This document shows positions 25,540-37,776 of a stretch of DNA of 64,000 bases, piece by piece. Positions within the stretch are counted from its first letter, which is position 1, and the number at the start of each line of letters is the position of its first letter. The stretch covers positions 186,001-250,000 of the forward strand of contig JAYKXP010000033.1 in assembly GCA_037176845.1 (NCBI GenBank). Direction: 5' to 3'. The position numbers and the translations under genes are program-made. The notes below the pieces were generated by a model. The model worked only from the letters and a program-made list of their open reading frames with translations. It was not told the origin of the DNA and made no database searches. This DNA is from Paramarasmius palmivorus. Its lineage: Eukaryota; Basidiomycota; Agaricomycetes; Agaricales; Marasmiaceae.

Positions 25540-27860
25540 TTGTCGCTAGGTAGTGTCCGGATAGTAGCATCAAGAGGTAACAGTTGGGGTAATGGGGTGT
25601 GTAGAAGAACGGTATGTGGACGTCGGCTACTTCCTTTTCATTATCCAAGGCCCTGTACCCTCAGCTATTCGAGCCCAGCTGATACCATCTCAATTTCAGA
25701 TCTGCTCCACCGACATCCATTCAGCACCAAGGAAAGGTACAGTAGGTAGGCGAAGACCCGTAATGCGAGGCTGAGGATGACCGATAGTAGGTACGGATTG
25801 CACTTCTGCTACGGCTGTTCTTTTTTCGATGGGATACTCGGTACCTTCTTGGTGCCAAAGGAAGCGTTATACGAAGGTGAAGCAAGGGGTTGTATGAGGC
25901 CATGTCATCAGCGTCGGCTACTCGTGATCCATGTCCTTAAACGCAACACTCACATCGACCTCCCCAAGGTCTCTGAGCCTGTCAATCCTTGTACCCAAGC
26001 TAATTCGTCCTCTGGCGAGGTCGCGGGGAACGATAGGAAGGCGAACCGAGTAACACCAAGTTCACGATTCGTCGTCTCTTGACACTGCTCCAGTGAAGCG
26101 GTAGGAAGAGGGGCAGAATGTTACGTCGAAGCTGGAGAAGGTCGTTTGATGTTTGAGCAATGTCGCTACGATAACTAGTGGGTGTTGCTGAGGGGTATGT
26201 AAGAGGACAAGGCATGAAGAGGAAAGGCGCTCCGGGGCTTCGAACAACGTTTTCTGGTGGAGAAAAGGGTAGAAACGGAGAAGGGATGTGATGAATGTAG
26301 CACAGTGGAGCATGTGCGCATATGAAGGAAGTGGAACCAGGGTAGAAGAGGCAGATAAACCTCTCCACACCTCCACTAATCGGCTCCGTAATTCCATCTC
26401 TCTTTCGGAGTCTCGCGGATACACCCCCTACCGCACACACCCAAGCGCTTCCTTCGTTTGAGGTCGTTCCATGGGAAGACTAAGGACGACCAAACCCATC
26501 CCAGAGTAGTATGGGCGAACAAATGTGATAACGAGTTGGAACCACATTTGAGAAGGATCCTCGGGAGTAATAGAGAAGAGAAATTTGGTGCGTGAAGGAT
26601 ATATCGTTCCTATCTTAACCACAAATGATGGTATGGAGGTGGATAAGAGCGAAGAAAAGCTATCTCTGGTTGTAGGTGAGAGAGGCGCAAATGGGAACAG
26701 TTAACGTGTCAGAATGCGCTCCCGTCGCACGCTCTGCATTACGCAATGGGAAGACATTCGTTCCTGATGAGTATAATGGGGACGCTGAAGCGATTGTGCA
26801 CGAAGTGGGAGAGCGGTTGCTGGGGGTCAAGGGCCGGCGGGGGTATCTTCCCCTTGATGTAGCCACTTTCCATTGAAAGTAGAGCAACACCTTCACTTCC
26901 TGCGTGGTGGACGTTCCTCGAGAAGCCGACGTAAGGTGCGCACCATAAAATGAGATGTGTGGTCTCGATGAAGGTGACCACTCCTCCTGATACACGCAAA
27001 CCGGGAAACCACTGTCCAGGAATTGGTTTAGCCATGGAAAGAGGATCTGCAGCATTAGGTCAGCCCAAAATGTTGTGTTCCAGCAACGGGATACTGACCT
27101 TTATAACCAGGTAACCAACTTATCGTTGAGCGGTACAGCGAAGGGAGAAAAAGATGGCCGAGAGGCCTCTAAACGAGACGTCACAAGTTTCGAAGAACAG
27201 ATCGGGTTCTCGGGAGTACAGCTACAGAAGCACGCAGCGCTTCGACGAGATCGGGAGATACACCGACAGCCGCTGGATGGTGCATCTGAGATGCTGGCGG
27301 AGGAAATATACATCCACACGAATAGCTGGGAGTTCTGTGTTGGGGATTTCGTGCCCCTGGGTCTCGACAAAACAGCATTTTACGATTGACTAGTGTATGT
27401 GGCGTGACTCTGTGGGGCTTGGGAGTAGATGTGAGGAGACAGGGTATGCACTTGGAGAGCATGCTCAAGGACTCTGAAGGGCAAAGGGTGCATGAATACT
27501 GCCAGGTGAGGTTGGAGATGGAAAGTGTGGAAAGCACTTTGGGGGCGCGAAGCTGTCTACTCGATATTCTTGGGTCGAAGTAATGTACGTGAACGTCTGC
27601 GGAGATAGTTGAGAGGCAGGATGAAAAGGGCGTAGAGACAGTATAATGGGTCCGATGATGGATTGTAGATGGGAGTGTGCATTTCGCGGGATCATGGATA
27701 TAGAGCGGCGGAGCCTCGTAAGTCAGGACGTGGAGGAGGTGCGTGACAATGAGGAAGGATTATGCGGATAGCCGTTTGCGTTGGCTGGTCCCAGTAGGAA
27801 GATGTGGTGGTTGCGATGTTCTTCCAACGCAATTGCTTTCCCTTCAACTTTGCTTCAACT
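25540..27860 (-). repeat. repeat B2
   Basis: Long decayed repeat. Segment 25620-25780 matches 30620-30740 in B3. The part near 26880-27060 matches B4 and B5 around 42900 and 47630. The right end (27640-27670, GTCCGATGATGGATTGTAGA) matches 48595-48625 and, inverted, 17500-17535. It joins repeat A2 directly. Long open frames in several phases (26000-26440, 26660-27055) look like old coding sequence, but no gene model closes and I recognise no domain. Confidence 0.55.
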
Positions 27861-27897
27861 CGTATCCAGTCCACCCATTCACAAAGTATCCCAAGTT

Positions 27898-28316
27898 CTT
27901 TTCCGCGATAGACCGCGTATAACGCCTGCAGAAAAGCTCAGCAAAATCAATAGAGGATTTTGGAAAAACAAACCATTTCACCGAGTTTCCATAGTCTTCT
28001 CGTAGCCGGTAACTTCCTATAAGCAACTCACTTTCAGAGTCTCAACCACTTCAAAAATCGTAAACTCAACTCACCGGATGACGGACATTCAGTAGCTGGC
28101 TACTCCGAGCCTTCCAACCATCCATTCCTGCCAATATTCTTGAAATAGACGCTTAAAGAAGGAAGAATCACGATAAAAAATGTTCCAGGCAAGTTTCGCG
28201 TCGAAAACATGGAATGGATAGGTGGTGGTCTCTGGTGAAGAAGCCAGTTTTGTTTGTTCACACCAAACAATTCACATCGGCTGGTATAATTGCCGGTTTG
28301 CCGAAGGCGCTTGAAC
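27898..28316 (+). repeat. repeat A2
   Basis: Reference copy of the A repeat. It runs from GACCGCGTATAACGCCTGCA through AAAAACAAACCATTTCACC, an ACTCACCGGATGACG block and TTTTGTTTGTTCACACC to GGTTTGCCGAAGGCGCTTGA. Four other near-full copies lie at 33.3, 35.9, 43.4 and 48.7 kb, partial ones at 39.1 and 53.5 kb, and an inverted copy at 17.0 kb. It lies about 350 bp 3' of TM6. Confidence 0.8.
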
Positions 28317-28448
28317 ACAGTGCACCGCACTGCGGGTGGAACAGTATAGTTCTTAAGGGGAGGTTTCAAACCCTCGCCAATAAACCGCGGGCCCTAGCTG
28401 CACGACTTGGTCGGACACCGAAGGCACTTCAACGCTACTCCAAAAAAA

Positions 28449-28477
28449 AAGTATAGTTCTATGATAGAACTATACTT
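28449..28477. repeat. perfect 14-bp-arm hairpin
   Basis: AAGTATAGTTCTAT, one spacer base, then its exact reverse complement. It follows an A-run. It lies in the 3' intergenic of TM6 and is absent from the matching place near TM8. It could fold in RNA as a terminator-like or processing hairpin, or mark a small insertion. Confidence 0.7.
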
Positions 28478-28668
28478 GACCATGCAGAACTTGAACTTGT
28501 AGTCGGGAGGACAGAAATCGAATGTACTGTGACATATAGAGGGCTACATTTGAAGCTTCGGAATGTGTCTGTTCTCGTATCTGGCTATGCATATGACTAT
28601 ATAACATCCAACCAATATAGGTAGTAGGTACATCATATTCCCAACATAATCCTACAAAGCCTCAGGAA

Positions 28669-29845
28669 TCAACATTGCCTTGACATCTGCTGGTCGACCT
28701 CGCTCCTAAGATCAAATCCTGGCCGTAGATCCCCTGGTACCGTATCCCTAACCGAAAACGTCTGCATCTCAGCAAACCTAATAGCACTAACCCCATTCCT
28801 TGCCAGTGTCGTCCAATTATTGTCGTTCGACCATGCAGTACCTGTCGCAACCCGGTAGAGGATCAGAACCGGTACAATGCCCTGTTGATGTTCCTATCTT
28901 TTTTAGTGTTGATATATCCCTCCAAATAGAAATTACGACTAACCGCACCACATCCCCAAATGGCCATCAAAATCAGGATGCAGTCCCAAGCTCTTGCTAA
29001 CGCCACGGCTAGCACAACGCACAAGACACTGAACGGTAACGCAGCTTCGACCAAAATCGCCACAATGCCCGTGTAGTTGTACTGTAATTTTATGAGAGGC
29101 CCGCCGGTTTTGAGTATCGCTCTCTGAGCGGCAATAATCCGGAATGAGATGAGTGTAGTCATCAGAACAAGAAATGCCGCCGCAATTGGAACCCAGAGGT
29201 TCAGGAATATGCTTGAAGTGAACGAGAATGAGGTTTTGCTCTGGGTGACGGTCGTAATTCCTAGCGCTGTTCATAATTCTCGAGTCAAATAATTGAATCA
29301 AAGACCAAGGCGTAGGAAGTACCAGTTACTGCAAGGAAGAGAAGCCCAGGAACAACAATGATGCGGATGTTGTATCCCCAGATGATGTAGCATCTGTACA
29401 TCTAAAGATGACCTGATCAATTTCATTGCAATAGGGGTCTCATACTAAGGTACCGAAACACGTACCAAAAGCAAACCATCTAACCATTCAGTTACCAGTA
29501 TCGCTAATAGCCCAGCAGGATTGCGCCAAGTGTTCTCGGTGGCAGTCGTCAGGCCAGGTTCTTCCACCAACATTACCTCAGTGGAGATGATCCAACCCAC
29601 CCATCCCAACCCCTGCAAGGCCAGAATAAGGGCGACGAACGCAATAAAGAATGCGTTACGTTTTCGACTTCGGGTTGTATCGCGTATGAGGATCATAGTG
29701 GTATGAACTGCAAGGCATATCTCCAGTGCTAAAGCTGAAATAAATCTTCTGCGTCATTTCATGAGGACTGAGCAAGCGCACCAATTAAGACTGTCATAAT
29801 AATGTCGCCTGCAAAGCGATATCTTGGATCTGTAAGAGCACTCAT
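28669..29845 (-). CDS. TM6: seven-TM-like membrane protein, RCYxIW family
   Basis: Exons 29845-29782, 29734-29466, 29401-29323, 29266-28944 and 28881-28669 give 315 aa, open. N-terminus MSALTDPRYRF is clade I. Exon 2 has RSRKRNAFFIAFV, exon 3 MYRCYIIWGYN, exon 4 LISFRIIAAQRA and VEAALPFS, exon 5 GIVPVLILYRVATGTAW. It is the closest relative of TM8: exon 3 differs at only a few bases. It is the first member of the direct-repeat A/TM/U/B units. Confidence 0.87.
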
Positions 29846-30430
29846 AGGTAGCTTGAGTGACTATAAGCTGGGTAATAGAACAAGACATGGCTGCAGCTGT
29901 GCCTGGTTATATATGTATATCAGCGTATCAGCACTCCAAAGGCGAAGTGCTCACCTCGAATGGTCTTCCTGATACTTCAAACCCATGATCCGAAGATGAA
30001 ATCTTGCCGTCTCAATACAATGTGAAGCCGTACCACCATATATAGTTTCTTGTTCATGTAGGTGCCCCTGTAAAGGTCTCTTATACCCACACTCGATCAA
30101 GTTCTACTGATGACAGATTTTCACAGCATGAAGTGCCGTTCTTCTCAATCATTTCCATCATCGATTCTTTCAACTGATTGTTGATCTACGAGCGGTATGA
30201 TCGCTATACGAATGTCCGAGCCATACGATTAATGTGCTTGCTTCGGGAAAAGCGTAGTAAACAGCCGCTGTACTACCACTCAGTGATTGTTCTCCCCGGC
30301 TTGATGACTCCGAAGCACGAAGAGATATTCCTGCCATCTCTAGGCTAGCGCAACGGGGGCTGCTCATATTCGATAACGCGGAACATAGGAGTTTGCGAAC
30401 GAAGGGATCACCACATTCCATTATCATGAA
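29846..30430 (-). promoter_or_regulatory. module U6: upstream of TM6
   Basis: The part at 30205-30420 matches, inverted, 14860-15000 upstream of TM2. The remainder is the TM6 promoter, with TATATATGTATA near 29910. The GTGAAACT landmark of other U modules is not clear here. Confidence 0.45.
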
Positions 30431-30519
30431 CAGAGCTCATGCTATGCGAGGTTAGGAGGCGTGTACGGGTGTACACCCCTCAATCTAGGGATGGTACATG
30501 TACTGGTCTCCGAGCATCG

Positions 30520-33260
30520 TCGCTGGCTAGAAGGTGTAAGTTGTACCTCCTTGGTAACATCAGGAGGTAACAACGAACAAGGTGTGGGCCCGTGAAGAAA
30601 GCCGGGAGGAAGAACTGAGGGCGTCGGTTACTTCCTTATCGTCATCCAAAGCTCTCGTCCTCAGCTATTCAAACCTAGCAGACTTCTGAGTTCCGTTTCG
30701 GTACCGCCGCCAGTCCAAGGAAGGGAGCCAAAGACTCAGCGCGCAAGGACACGAAAGTAAAAACGGAACTCTGTAACTAATCCCGACATTTTTCGCAATA
30801 GCTGATGAATTCTCGTTGGGAGTACAAGTGCAATTGATAGGTTGGGTTTATTATTACTTGTGAATGAGGTTACATTCCTTGTTCAGGGTGTCGTGACGAC
30901 TGAAACGTCTTGGTGAGCAGCGTAGTGGCTTCTTCAACCAGATGTTCTCCTGGACATTGGGAAACATAGGTGACATCGGAACAACAGTGTATATTGGCAG
31001 GGGTGTATCTGAATGCCAACACGAATGTGATAACGGTGAAGCGACTGAATATGCAGGTGTATGGGAGCACAAAACAAGAGATCCGAGATGAAAGAACGCG
31101 ATCGAGGACCGTATCGTACGTGTTGGCTGCGTTTCACCCGTATCTTCCACCGCAACACCAACACCCGTGAACGCTCCCAACGTCTCTGCCCCACATCGAA
31201 GCTTTTCCTACGCTATGGGGAACGATAGGAATGACTACCGCTCTTCCAGAACATCCTCCAGCGACTATGGGACAAGGCTCGCTACCGAGAAAAACGAGGC
31301 TGCTCCCATCCGTTACGCCAGGAGCCACCTATCCAAGGCCCCCACCTCGTGTTCCTGGTCTTGTCTCATGGACAGAGAGGAACAGTAGCGAGAAGCTGAC
31401 AAGAGCTAAAAGTTTTTCGCCTCGTGCACCAGCTTCAAGGAGTTGTATGATGGAAGTGGTGCGAACAACATAGATGCGAGAAGGTACGACAAATCCTGGG
31501 GTATTGGGTAGCTCGTAGGGAGCATCGAGGAGAAGGTTATGAAGGTCTGGCAATGTATGTGGTGGTAAAAGGAGGAGGTAGAGCCAAGATGGAAGAATCA
31601 AGTTGGGTAACGCATCGTGGATCTCAACTACTCGTATTCCTTGTCCTTCACCGCAACACCCACATACCCACACACCTTCACACCTTCACACCTTCCTCGG
31701 CTCCGCGACTCTCCGCATCTCGGGGTACACCCCACCACCCATACGCAAGCGGTTTGGGTGTTTGTGTAAGGGATGTTCTGCCGCCTATTTGAGGCCACGG
31801 GGAAGAACGAGCTGCTATCCCAGAACATAAGCGGGATATGAGTGTCGCGATCTTGGGTGAATCAAGACTGATATCGGAGAGTGTGACGATGCCCACAAAC
31901 GGAGCTTGAAGGAGTAGAGAAGAGAGTTTGTCCCTACTCTGACGGCGAGGGTATGAGGAAGTAATGACTTTTCCACGTGAACGGAATGGTAAACGCCCGC
32001 GAGGATTGGGGTTTTTGTACCATCCGCAAGGGGAATGGGGAACTAGGAGCTATTCGGGTGTAAGAATGCGGCGAAATGACAAGCATGGCGCCATAAACGA
32101 GCGGGGAGATATGTTCCTGTTGAACTAACCCGGTGCATGAGGATTACCAACGACGGAGGTGCGTTGTCCTCGGTGCATTTCTCCTGGTACCGAGGTTCAC
32201 ACCCTGCATATTGGGTGCTCATGGTTGACGACCGGTCCTCATACTTCACTATGTTCGGGGTGACGTAGAGTAGACATCTGAAGAGGATCTGTGACATCAG
32301 GTCAGCTAAAACGGTCGTATCTCAGCAAGGTGAGGAGACTGACCTTCCTAAGCAGGTATCGAGGTCTTCTTTACAGTGTAAAACGGAGGAAGTATGCGCC
32401 TCCATAGCCTAGCGCATGTGGTCATCCTCTGGTCGAGTTCAAGTCGGAGTCTCCTGAACAGAACGTGACGGCCGTATACTCGGCGTGAGAAGGGATTTCA
32501 CATTAGAACCACCGTCAGCGGATGCCAGGGACGGGCCGAAGTAGAGAAAGGAAAGGGAGTGCGGACGACGAGCTTGTCGTATAGTCGAACACTTCGAAGG
32601 GTAGAAGGAGCATCACCACAATGAGATGAGCCTTTTGTCTTGCTAGAGACGAAGGCGTCATCCCAGCCAGAGAGGATCTGCATAGGTATATGGAGGGGTG
32701 TTTGGGGAATGAGTTGGGAAGGACGCAAGATGTCGGGAGTATATATACGAAAGTAGGGCGCGAAGTGCTTCCCTAAGACGCGGGCGACGCCCACAGTCTT
32801 AGAATGGTACACCAGGTGAGATGCAGGAAGAGGTAGTATACACATTCGTCACGTTTGTCGATAGTTGGAGTTCTGCGTTTTAGGAACGATATAGATGGAG
32901 AGGCGGCATGCGACTGGCTCATTTCTGTGGCATTCCTCTGGCATACATCTAGTTGAGAACAGGTATGTGCGGCTAGGGCATGATGATCTCGGGAACTCCA
33001 GAGGACGGAGAATGTAGGAATGCTGCCTCCATTGATATTAGCGCTTGCGGTGGTGAAGCCGTTTTTCGACATTCCCGTCCCAAATGACATACAGTAGACG
33101 TCTATGGAGGTAGCTTGGGAGCCAGGTTGTATGTTGCGAAAGGGTAAAGGGCACGTGGAAGGCTCGCAGCCTGCTGGATGTAAAGTTCTCGAGCCTTGTG
33201 TTGGGCGAAATCAGGGTTGAGGGGATAACATTGCTCAGCTGCGACCTTCTTTCGTCCATG
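30520..33260 (-). repeat. repeat B3
   Basis: The longest B copy. 30620-30740 matches B2. 32150-32330 (GGAGGTGCGTTGTCCTCGGT and on) matches B4 at 42850. 32860-33015 (GGCTCATTTCTGTGGCATTC) matches B5 at 48315-48410. It joins repeat A3 on its right. It contains a GGTAGT microsatellite at 33268-33300. Frames are open in pieces up to 143 aa, with no recognised domain. Confidence 0.55.
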
Positions 33261-33295
33261 GGGTGATAGCGGTAGTAGTGGTAGTGGTAGTGGTA

Positions 33296-33725
33296 GTAGA
33301 CCGCGTATACACCTGCGGAAAAACTCAGCAAAATAGATCGAAGTTTTTTGGAAAACCAACCATTGCGTTCCTCGAGATGTGCTAAACGTCAAATTTCGTT
33401 CGCCCTCTCGCATCTGGAGCATTTCTGCGAAAATTCCAAGGTAAGTGACCGCAACGAGGCCAGATCCTAAACTCGACTCACCGAATGACGTTCCTTCAGC
33501 TGCATGATGATTCCGAGCCTTCTGACCACCCACTCTAGCTGAAATTCTCGGAATGTAGATTTTGAGCGAGAGGAACCAGGTTGGGGTTCATTCGGAATAA
33601 GTATCGCGTCGAAAGACACGTATGTTGTGGTGCCACGGTCGTCGCTGGTGAAGAGTGGTTGTGTTTGGTGTGAACAAACAATTCGCCTCGGCTGGTGTAA
33701 TTGCCGGCTTGCCGAAGGCAAATCT
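33296..33725 (+). repeat. repeat A3
   Basis: A-repeat copy from CGCGTATACACCTGCGGAAA to TTGCCGGCTTGCCGAAGGCA. Unlike A2 and A4-A6 it is followed by TM7 in the opposite orientation, so this unit lost or never had its clade I gene. Confidence 0.75.
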
Positions 33726-34117
33726 GAATGGCTTCGACGTCTCACAAAGCTTCAAGTTGGCTGCAAGAATCAACATTACCGTGACGTCCTCCAGTTACCT
33801 CCAGTCATTCTTCTCACTAGATCCCTAAAGGCCTAGCCCTAATTAACCGATACCAGAGTATCCCACCGAGTCGTTCTCACGGAGCCCCCTCCCTGAGCGT
33901 AGTCGGTCAATTTATTTGTTTCTGGCTGCCAATCTTGCGGACTCAATGTTATTAACCGGGTACCCTGTTCGCTTCATGTTTGAAACCATTTCATCGCATT
34001 CAAATACAGTACTGTTAACAGTTTTTCTTGCCATGCCGTTTTACTGTTTCTGGAAACATTAGCTTGAAGCTCGTATTTATACTCGGGGGTTCACGTCGCC
34101 GATATTTACTTCAACGC

Positions 34118-35256
34118 ATGGCAGACCTGACCCCGACTGAAAAAAGATATCTCTACCTCTCTGATATCATAGTCACGACACTGTACGGTACTCTACCTTT
34201 CCTAACAGGCTAGCAAACCGAGTCTGACATTCCCTCCACCGTGACAGCCTTCGAGTTCTTTCTGGCCGTCAGTACAATCTTGGTGTTTCTGCGCGACCAC
34301 GATCGAAGTCGGAGACGCAATTTCAGCTTTATCTTATACGTAGCGTTGATCCTCCTCACCCAAACACTGTTTACCGTGTGCTGGCTGGTTACGGATGAGA
34401 AGATTCTGGTAGAAGGAGGTATGGGCGATGATGGATGGAACGTTGCAGGATCTGGATTTGTTTTCGGGACAGAGCTTCTTGAGATTCTACTTATGGTCAG
34501 TTCCGTTCATGAAACTTTCTTCAATCCATAGCCATAATTCAACTGTTTCACGTAGCTGTACAGGTGTTATGTTATTTGGGATTCAAAGTGGCGCATCATT
34601 GTTCTCCCCGTCCTGATGCTTCTTGGAGCCATCGGTAGGTTCGATGTATGGCTTATATTTCCACAATAATATGGTCTTTTCTTCAGGGTTGGCACTGACA
34701 GCAATCATTCAAAAAGGGAAATCCATCTTTTACAGTGGCAACACCTTCCTGTTGACATGCGTTTTGCTTGTGACGGCGCTAAACGGGATGCTTGCCGGTT
34801 TGATATCCCTGCGGCTCAGTTTAGTTCACCGAAGACTGACGGGAGCTCTATCGCGGTCGAGAAACTATGCCGGCATTGTGGCTATTATTGTGGAAAGCTC
34901 GCTGCTGTTCTGCATCATAGGTGTTATCCTCTCTGTGACGCTAGCAAAAGATTTATCTTCGCACACCATCTTACTGGCTATATGGGCTATTTATACGGTC
35001 AGTTCTGATTCTGAAAGAGAACCAGCGTGCTAAATCTTCTGAGCTACAGGGTATCGCTCCGATCTTGATTCTATATCGCGTAGCGAAAGGGATTGCATAC
35101 TACGGTCGCAACGAACTGACAAACGTCTCGAGCGATCTTAGGTATGAGGACGCAACGACATCACCAGGAGATTTGGTAGGACTTGAACGCAACGATATCG
35201 ACGGCACAGGGACTAGGCGTCAGTCTTGCTCTCGAGTCTCATTTTCATTTTCATAG
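34118..35256 (+). CDS. TM7: seven-TM-like membrane protein, RCYxIW family
   Basis: Exons 34118-34187, 34248-34495, 34556-34634, 34687-34997 and 35050-35256 give 304 aa, open. N-terminus MADLTPTEKRYLYLS is nearly identical to TM4. Exon 3 reads LYRCYVIWDSK. Exon 4 is 15 nt shorter than in TM4, removing residues between RRLTG and LSRSR. Exon 5 starts GIAPILILYRVAKG; the tail is Ser-rich. It is on the plus strand while all TM genes from TM4 to TM11 around it are minus, so the TM4-like copy was inserted inverted among the clade I units. Confidence 0.87.
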
Positions 35257-35460
35257 TAGTACATAAATCATTGTTAATGGACGTGACAATGGAGTAGGCT
35301 CTTCAAGTTGCAATCAGAATCATCCGTTAGACTGCAACCCAGTACTAATTAATAATTAATGTACACGAAAGCACCCAGCGGAAGTAGGACCGCATCTGGC
35401 AATGCGTTTTTCGAGTGAAAAAGCGTCCCCAAAAACTATGGGCCTCTCGTTTGCCTAGAA
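35257..35460. other. spacer between TM7 and relic
   Basis: No feature seen. Confidence 0.3.
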
Positions 35461-35867
35461 ATGTTTTCTTATGTTCTGCTATCGGGCAGTGATTTCTTGG
35501 TGGTGATATATCCACCTACAAAAAATCGGGTGGTCATTGTGATGCCATGGTGGGACAAGTTTCAGTTCCAATTATACATCCCAAGAAGCTTCCCAAACTC
35601 AAGCGAGGCTCACGGAGAGATTCTACTTGTGGTAACGTTATCATTTGCGGGACCTGCTCATCAATTTACACAGCTGGGCAGGTGTATGATAACATTGGGG
35701 GATCCAATCGCCGCATCATCGTGCTTCCTGTCCTGATGTTCTTTGGAGCGATTGGTATGTTCAACTTGAAGCTTGTTACTTAGCTTGGATCTTCGCGAAA
35801 TGATAGATTTATCTTCAACAGGATTGGCACTGACAGTGACACAAATTCACAGAGGATCTCAAATCCG
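35461..35867 (+). pseudogene. chimeric TM relic: TM5-type upstream joined to TM4-type exons 2-4
   Basis: 35505-35600 resembles the sequence upstream of TM5 (24355-24440). It is followed by the end of a TM4-like exon 2 (GAGATTCTACTTGTGGT), a TM4-like exon 3 (GGATCCAATCGCCGCATCAT) and the first 20 or so bases of exon 4. At about 35845-35867 it breaks into repeat A4. Start, most of exon 2, most of exon 4 and exon 5 are missing. Confidence 0.7.
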
Positions 35868-36312
35868 TGTTCGTGATAGACTGCGCATAACGACTGCAGA
35901 AAAGCTCAGCAAAATCAATAGCGAATTTTGGAAAAACAAACCATTTCACCCCCTGGCACACATTCAAGGTTGAGTTTCCATAGTATTCTCGTAGCCGGTA
36001 AATTCCTACAAGCAACTCACTTTCAGAATCCCAACCACTTCAAAAATCGTAAGCTCAACTCACCGGATGACCGTCATTCAGTAGCTGGCTACTCTGAGCC
36101 CTTCCAATCACCTATTCCCACCCATATTCTTGGAATACACGCTTCAGAAAGGAAGAATCACGATGAAAAATATTTCAGGCGAGCTTCGTGCCGAGAACAT
36201 GGAATGGATAGGTGGTCGTCTCTGATGAAAAAGCCAGTTTTGTTTGTTCACACCAAACAATTCACGCGGTCGGCTGGTATGATTGCCGGTTTGCCGAAGG
36301 CGCTTGAACAAG
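35868..36312 (+). repeat. repeat A4
   Basis: Full A copy, very close to A2, with the same bordering words. It begins exactly where the TM relic is truncated and lies about 310 bp 3' of TM8. Confidence 0.8.
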
Positions 36313-36624
36313 TGGCGTATAGTGCAACCTACATACTTGAAATCTACTCGTTGTCCATCTGTTTAGCTACAATTTCTTGTGTGTTGTGCATATATGTCAA
36401 CTTGCGATTCATTTTCAGGCACTACCCGTATCGATGAGACTGGTTCGAGACTCGAGAGGGGACAGAAATCGCGAATACATGACATAGCCTAGTTGACATA
36501 TAAAGGGCTACATTCAAAGCATAATGAGTCTGTTCTCGTATCGGGCCATGTATATGACTATATAACATGCAACCAATGTAAGTACATCATAACCCCAATA
36601 TAGTCCTGTACAAAGCTCGAAGAA

Positions 36625-37776
36625 TCAATATCGCTTTGACATCTGCCGGTCATTGTCGCTCCCGGGAGCAAACCCTGGCACCGGATCCCTCACCGAAACT
36701 GTCTGAATCTCGAACCTAATATCACTGACCCCACCTCCTGTCGTCCAACTATTGTCGTTCGACCATGCAGTACCTGTCGCAACCCGGTAGAGGATCAGAA
36801 CCGGTACAATGCCCTGTTATTCCTATCGTTTTTAGTATTGATATATCCATCCAACCAGAAAGTACGACTAACCGCACCACATCCCCAAATGGCCATCAAG
36901 ATCAGTATGCAGTCCCAAGCCCTTGCTAACGCCACGGCTATCACAATGCATAAGACACTGAACGGTAACGCAGCTTCGACCAAAATTGCCACAATGCCCG
37001 TGTAGTTGTTTTGTAATTTTATGAGAGTCCCACCGATTTTGAGTATCGCCCTCTGAGCGGCAATAATCCGGAATGAGATGAGTGTAGTCATCAGAAGAAG
37101 AAATGCCGCTGCAGTTGGAATCCAGAGGTTCAGGAATATGCTTGAGGTAAACGAGAATGAGGTTTTGCTCTGGATTATGGTCGTGATTCCTAGCGCTATT
37201 CGCAATTCTCAAGTTAGATAATCGAATAAAAGACCAAGGGTAGAGAGTACCAGTTACTGCAAGGAAGAGAAGACCAGGAACAACAATGATGCGGATGTTG
37301 TATCCCCAGATAATGTAGCATCTATACATCTAGAGACGTCCTGATCAATTTCATTGTAATTTGAGTGTCATAAGATACCGAAACACGTACCAAAAGCAAA
37401 CCATCAAACCATTCCGTCAGAAGTATTGCTAATAGCCCAACAGGATTGCGCCAAGTGTCCTCGGTCGCAGTCATCTTGCCAGGTTTTTCGATCAACATTT
37501 CTTCAGTAGAGACAATCCAACCCATGTACGCTAATGATTGCAAGGCCAGAATGAGGGCGATGAACGCAATAAAGAATGAGTTGCGTTTTCGACTTCGGGT
37601 TATATCGTGTACGAGGATTCCGATGGTGTGAAGTGCGAGACACACCTCCACCGCTAGAATTGAATTAAATCTTCTGCGTCATTCGATGAGGACTGAGGAA
37701 GGGTACTGAATAAGAATGTGCCACAGATATCGGCTGCAAAGCGATATCTCGGGTCCGTAAGAGCACTACCGGCCAT
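36625..37776 (-). CDS. TM8: seven-TM-like membrane protein, RCYxIW family
   Basis: Exons 37776-37707, 37653-37391, 37329-37251, 37195-36873 and 36813-36625 give 307 aa, open. Clade I: MAGSALTDPRYRF, exon 2 RSRKRNSFFIAFI, exon 3 MYRCYIIWGYN, exon 4 LISFRIIAAQRA, exon 5 GIVPVLILYRVATGTAW. Its C-terminal tail is 8 codons shorter than that of TM6 but ends in the same SK/R-Q/R-C/Y pattern. Strong nucleotide identity with TM6 through introns indicates a recent duplication. Confidence 0.87.
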
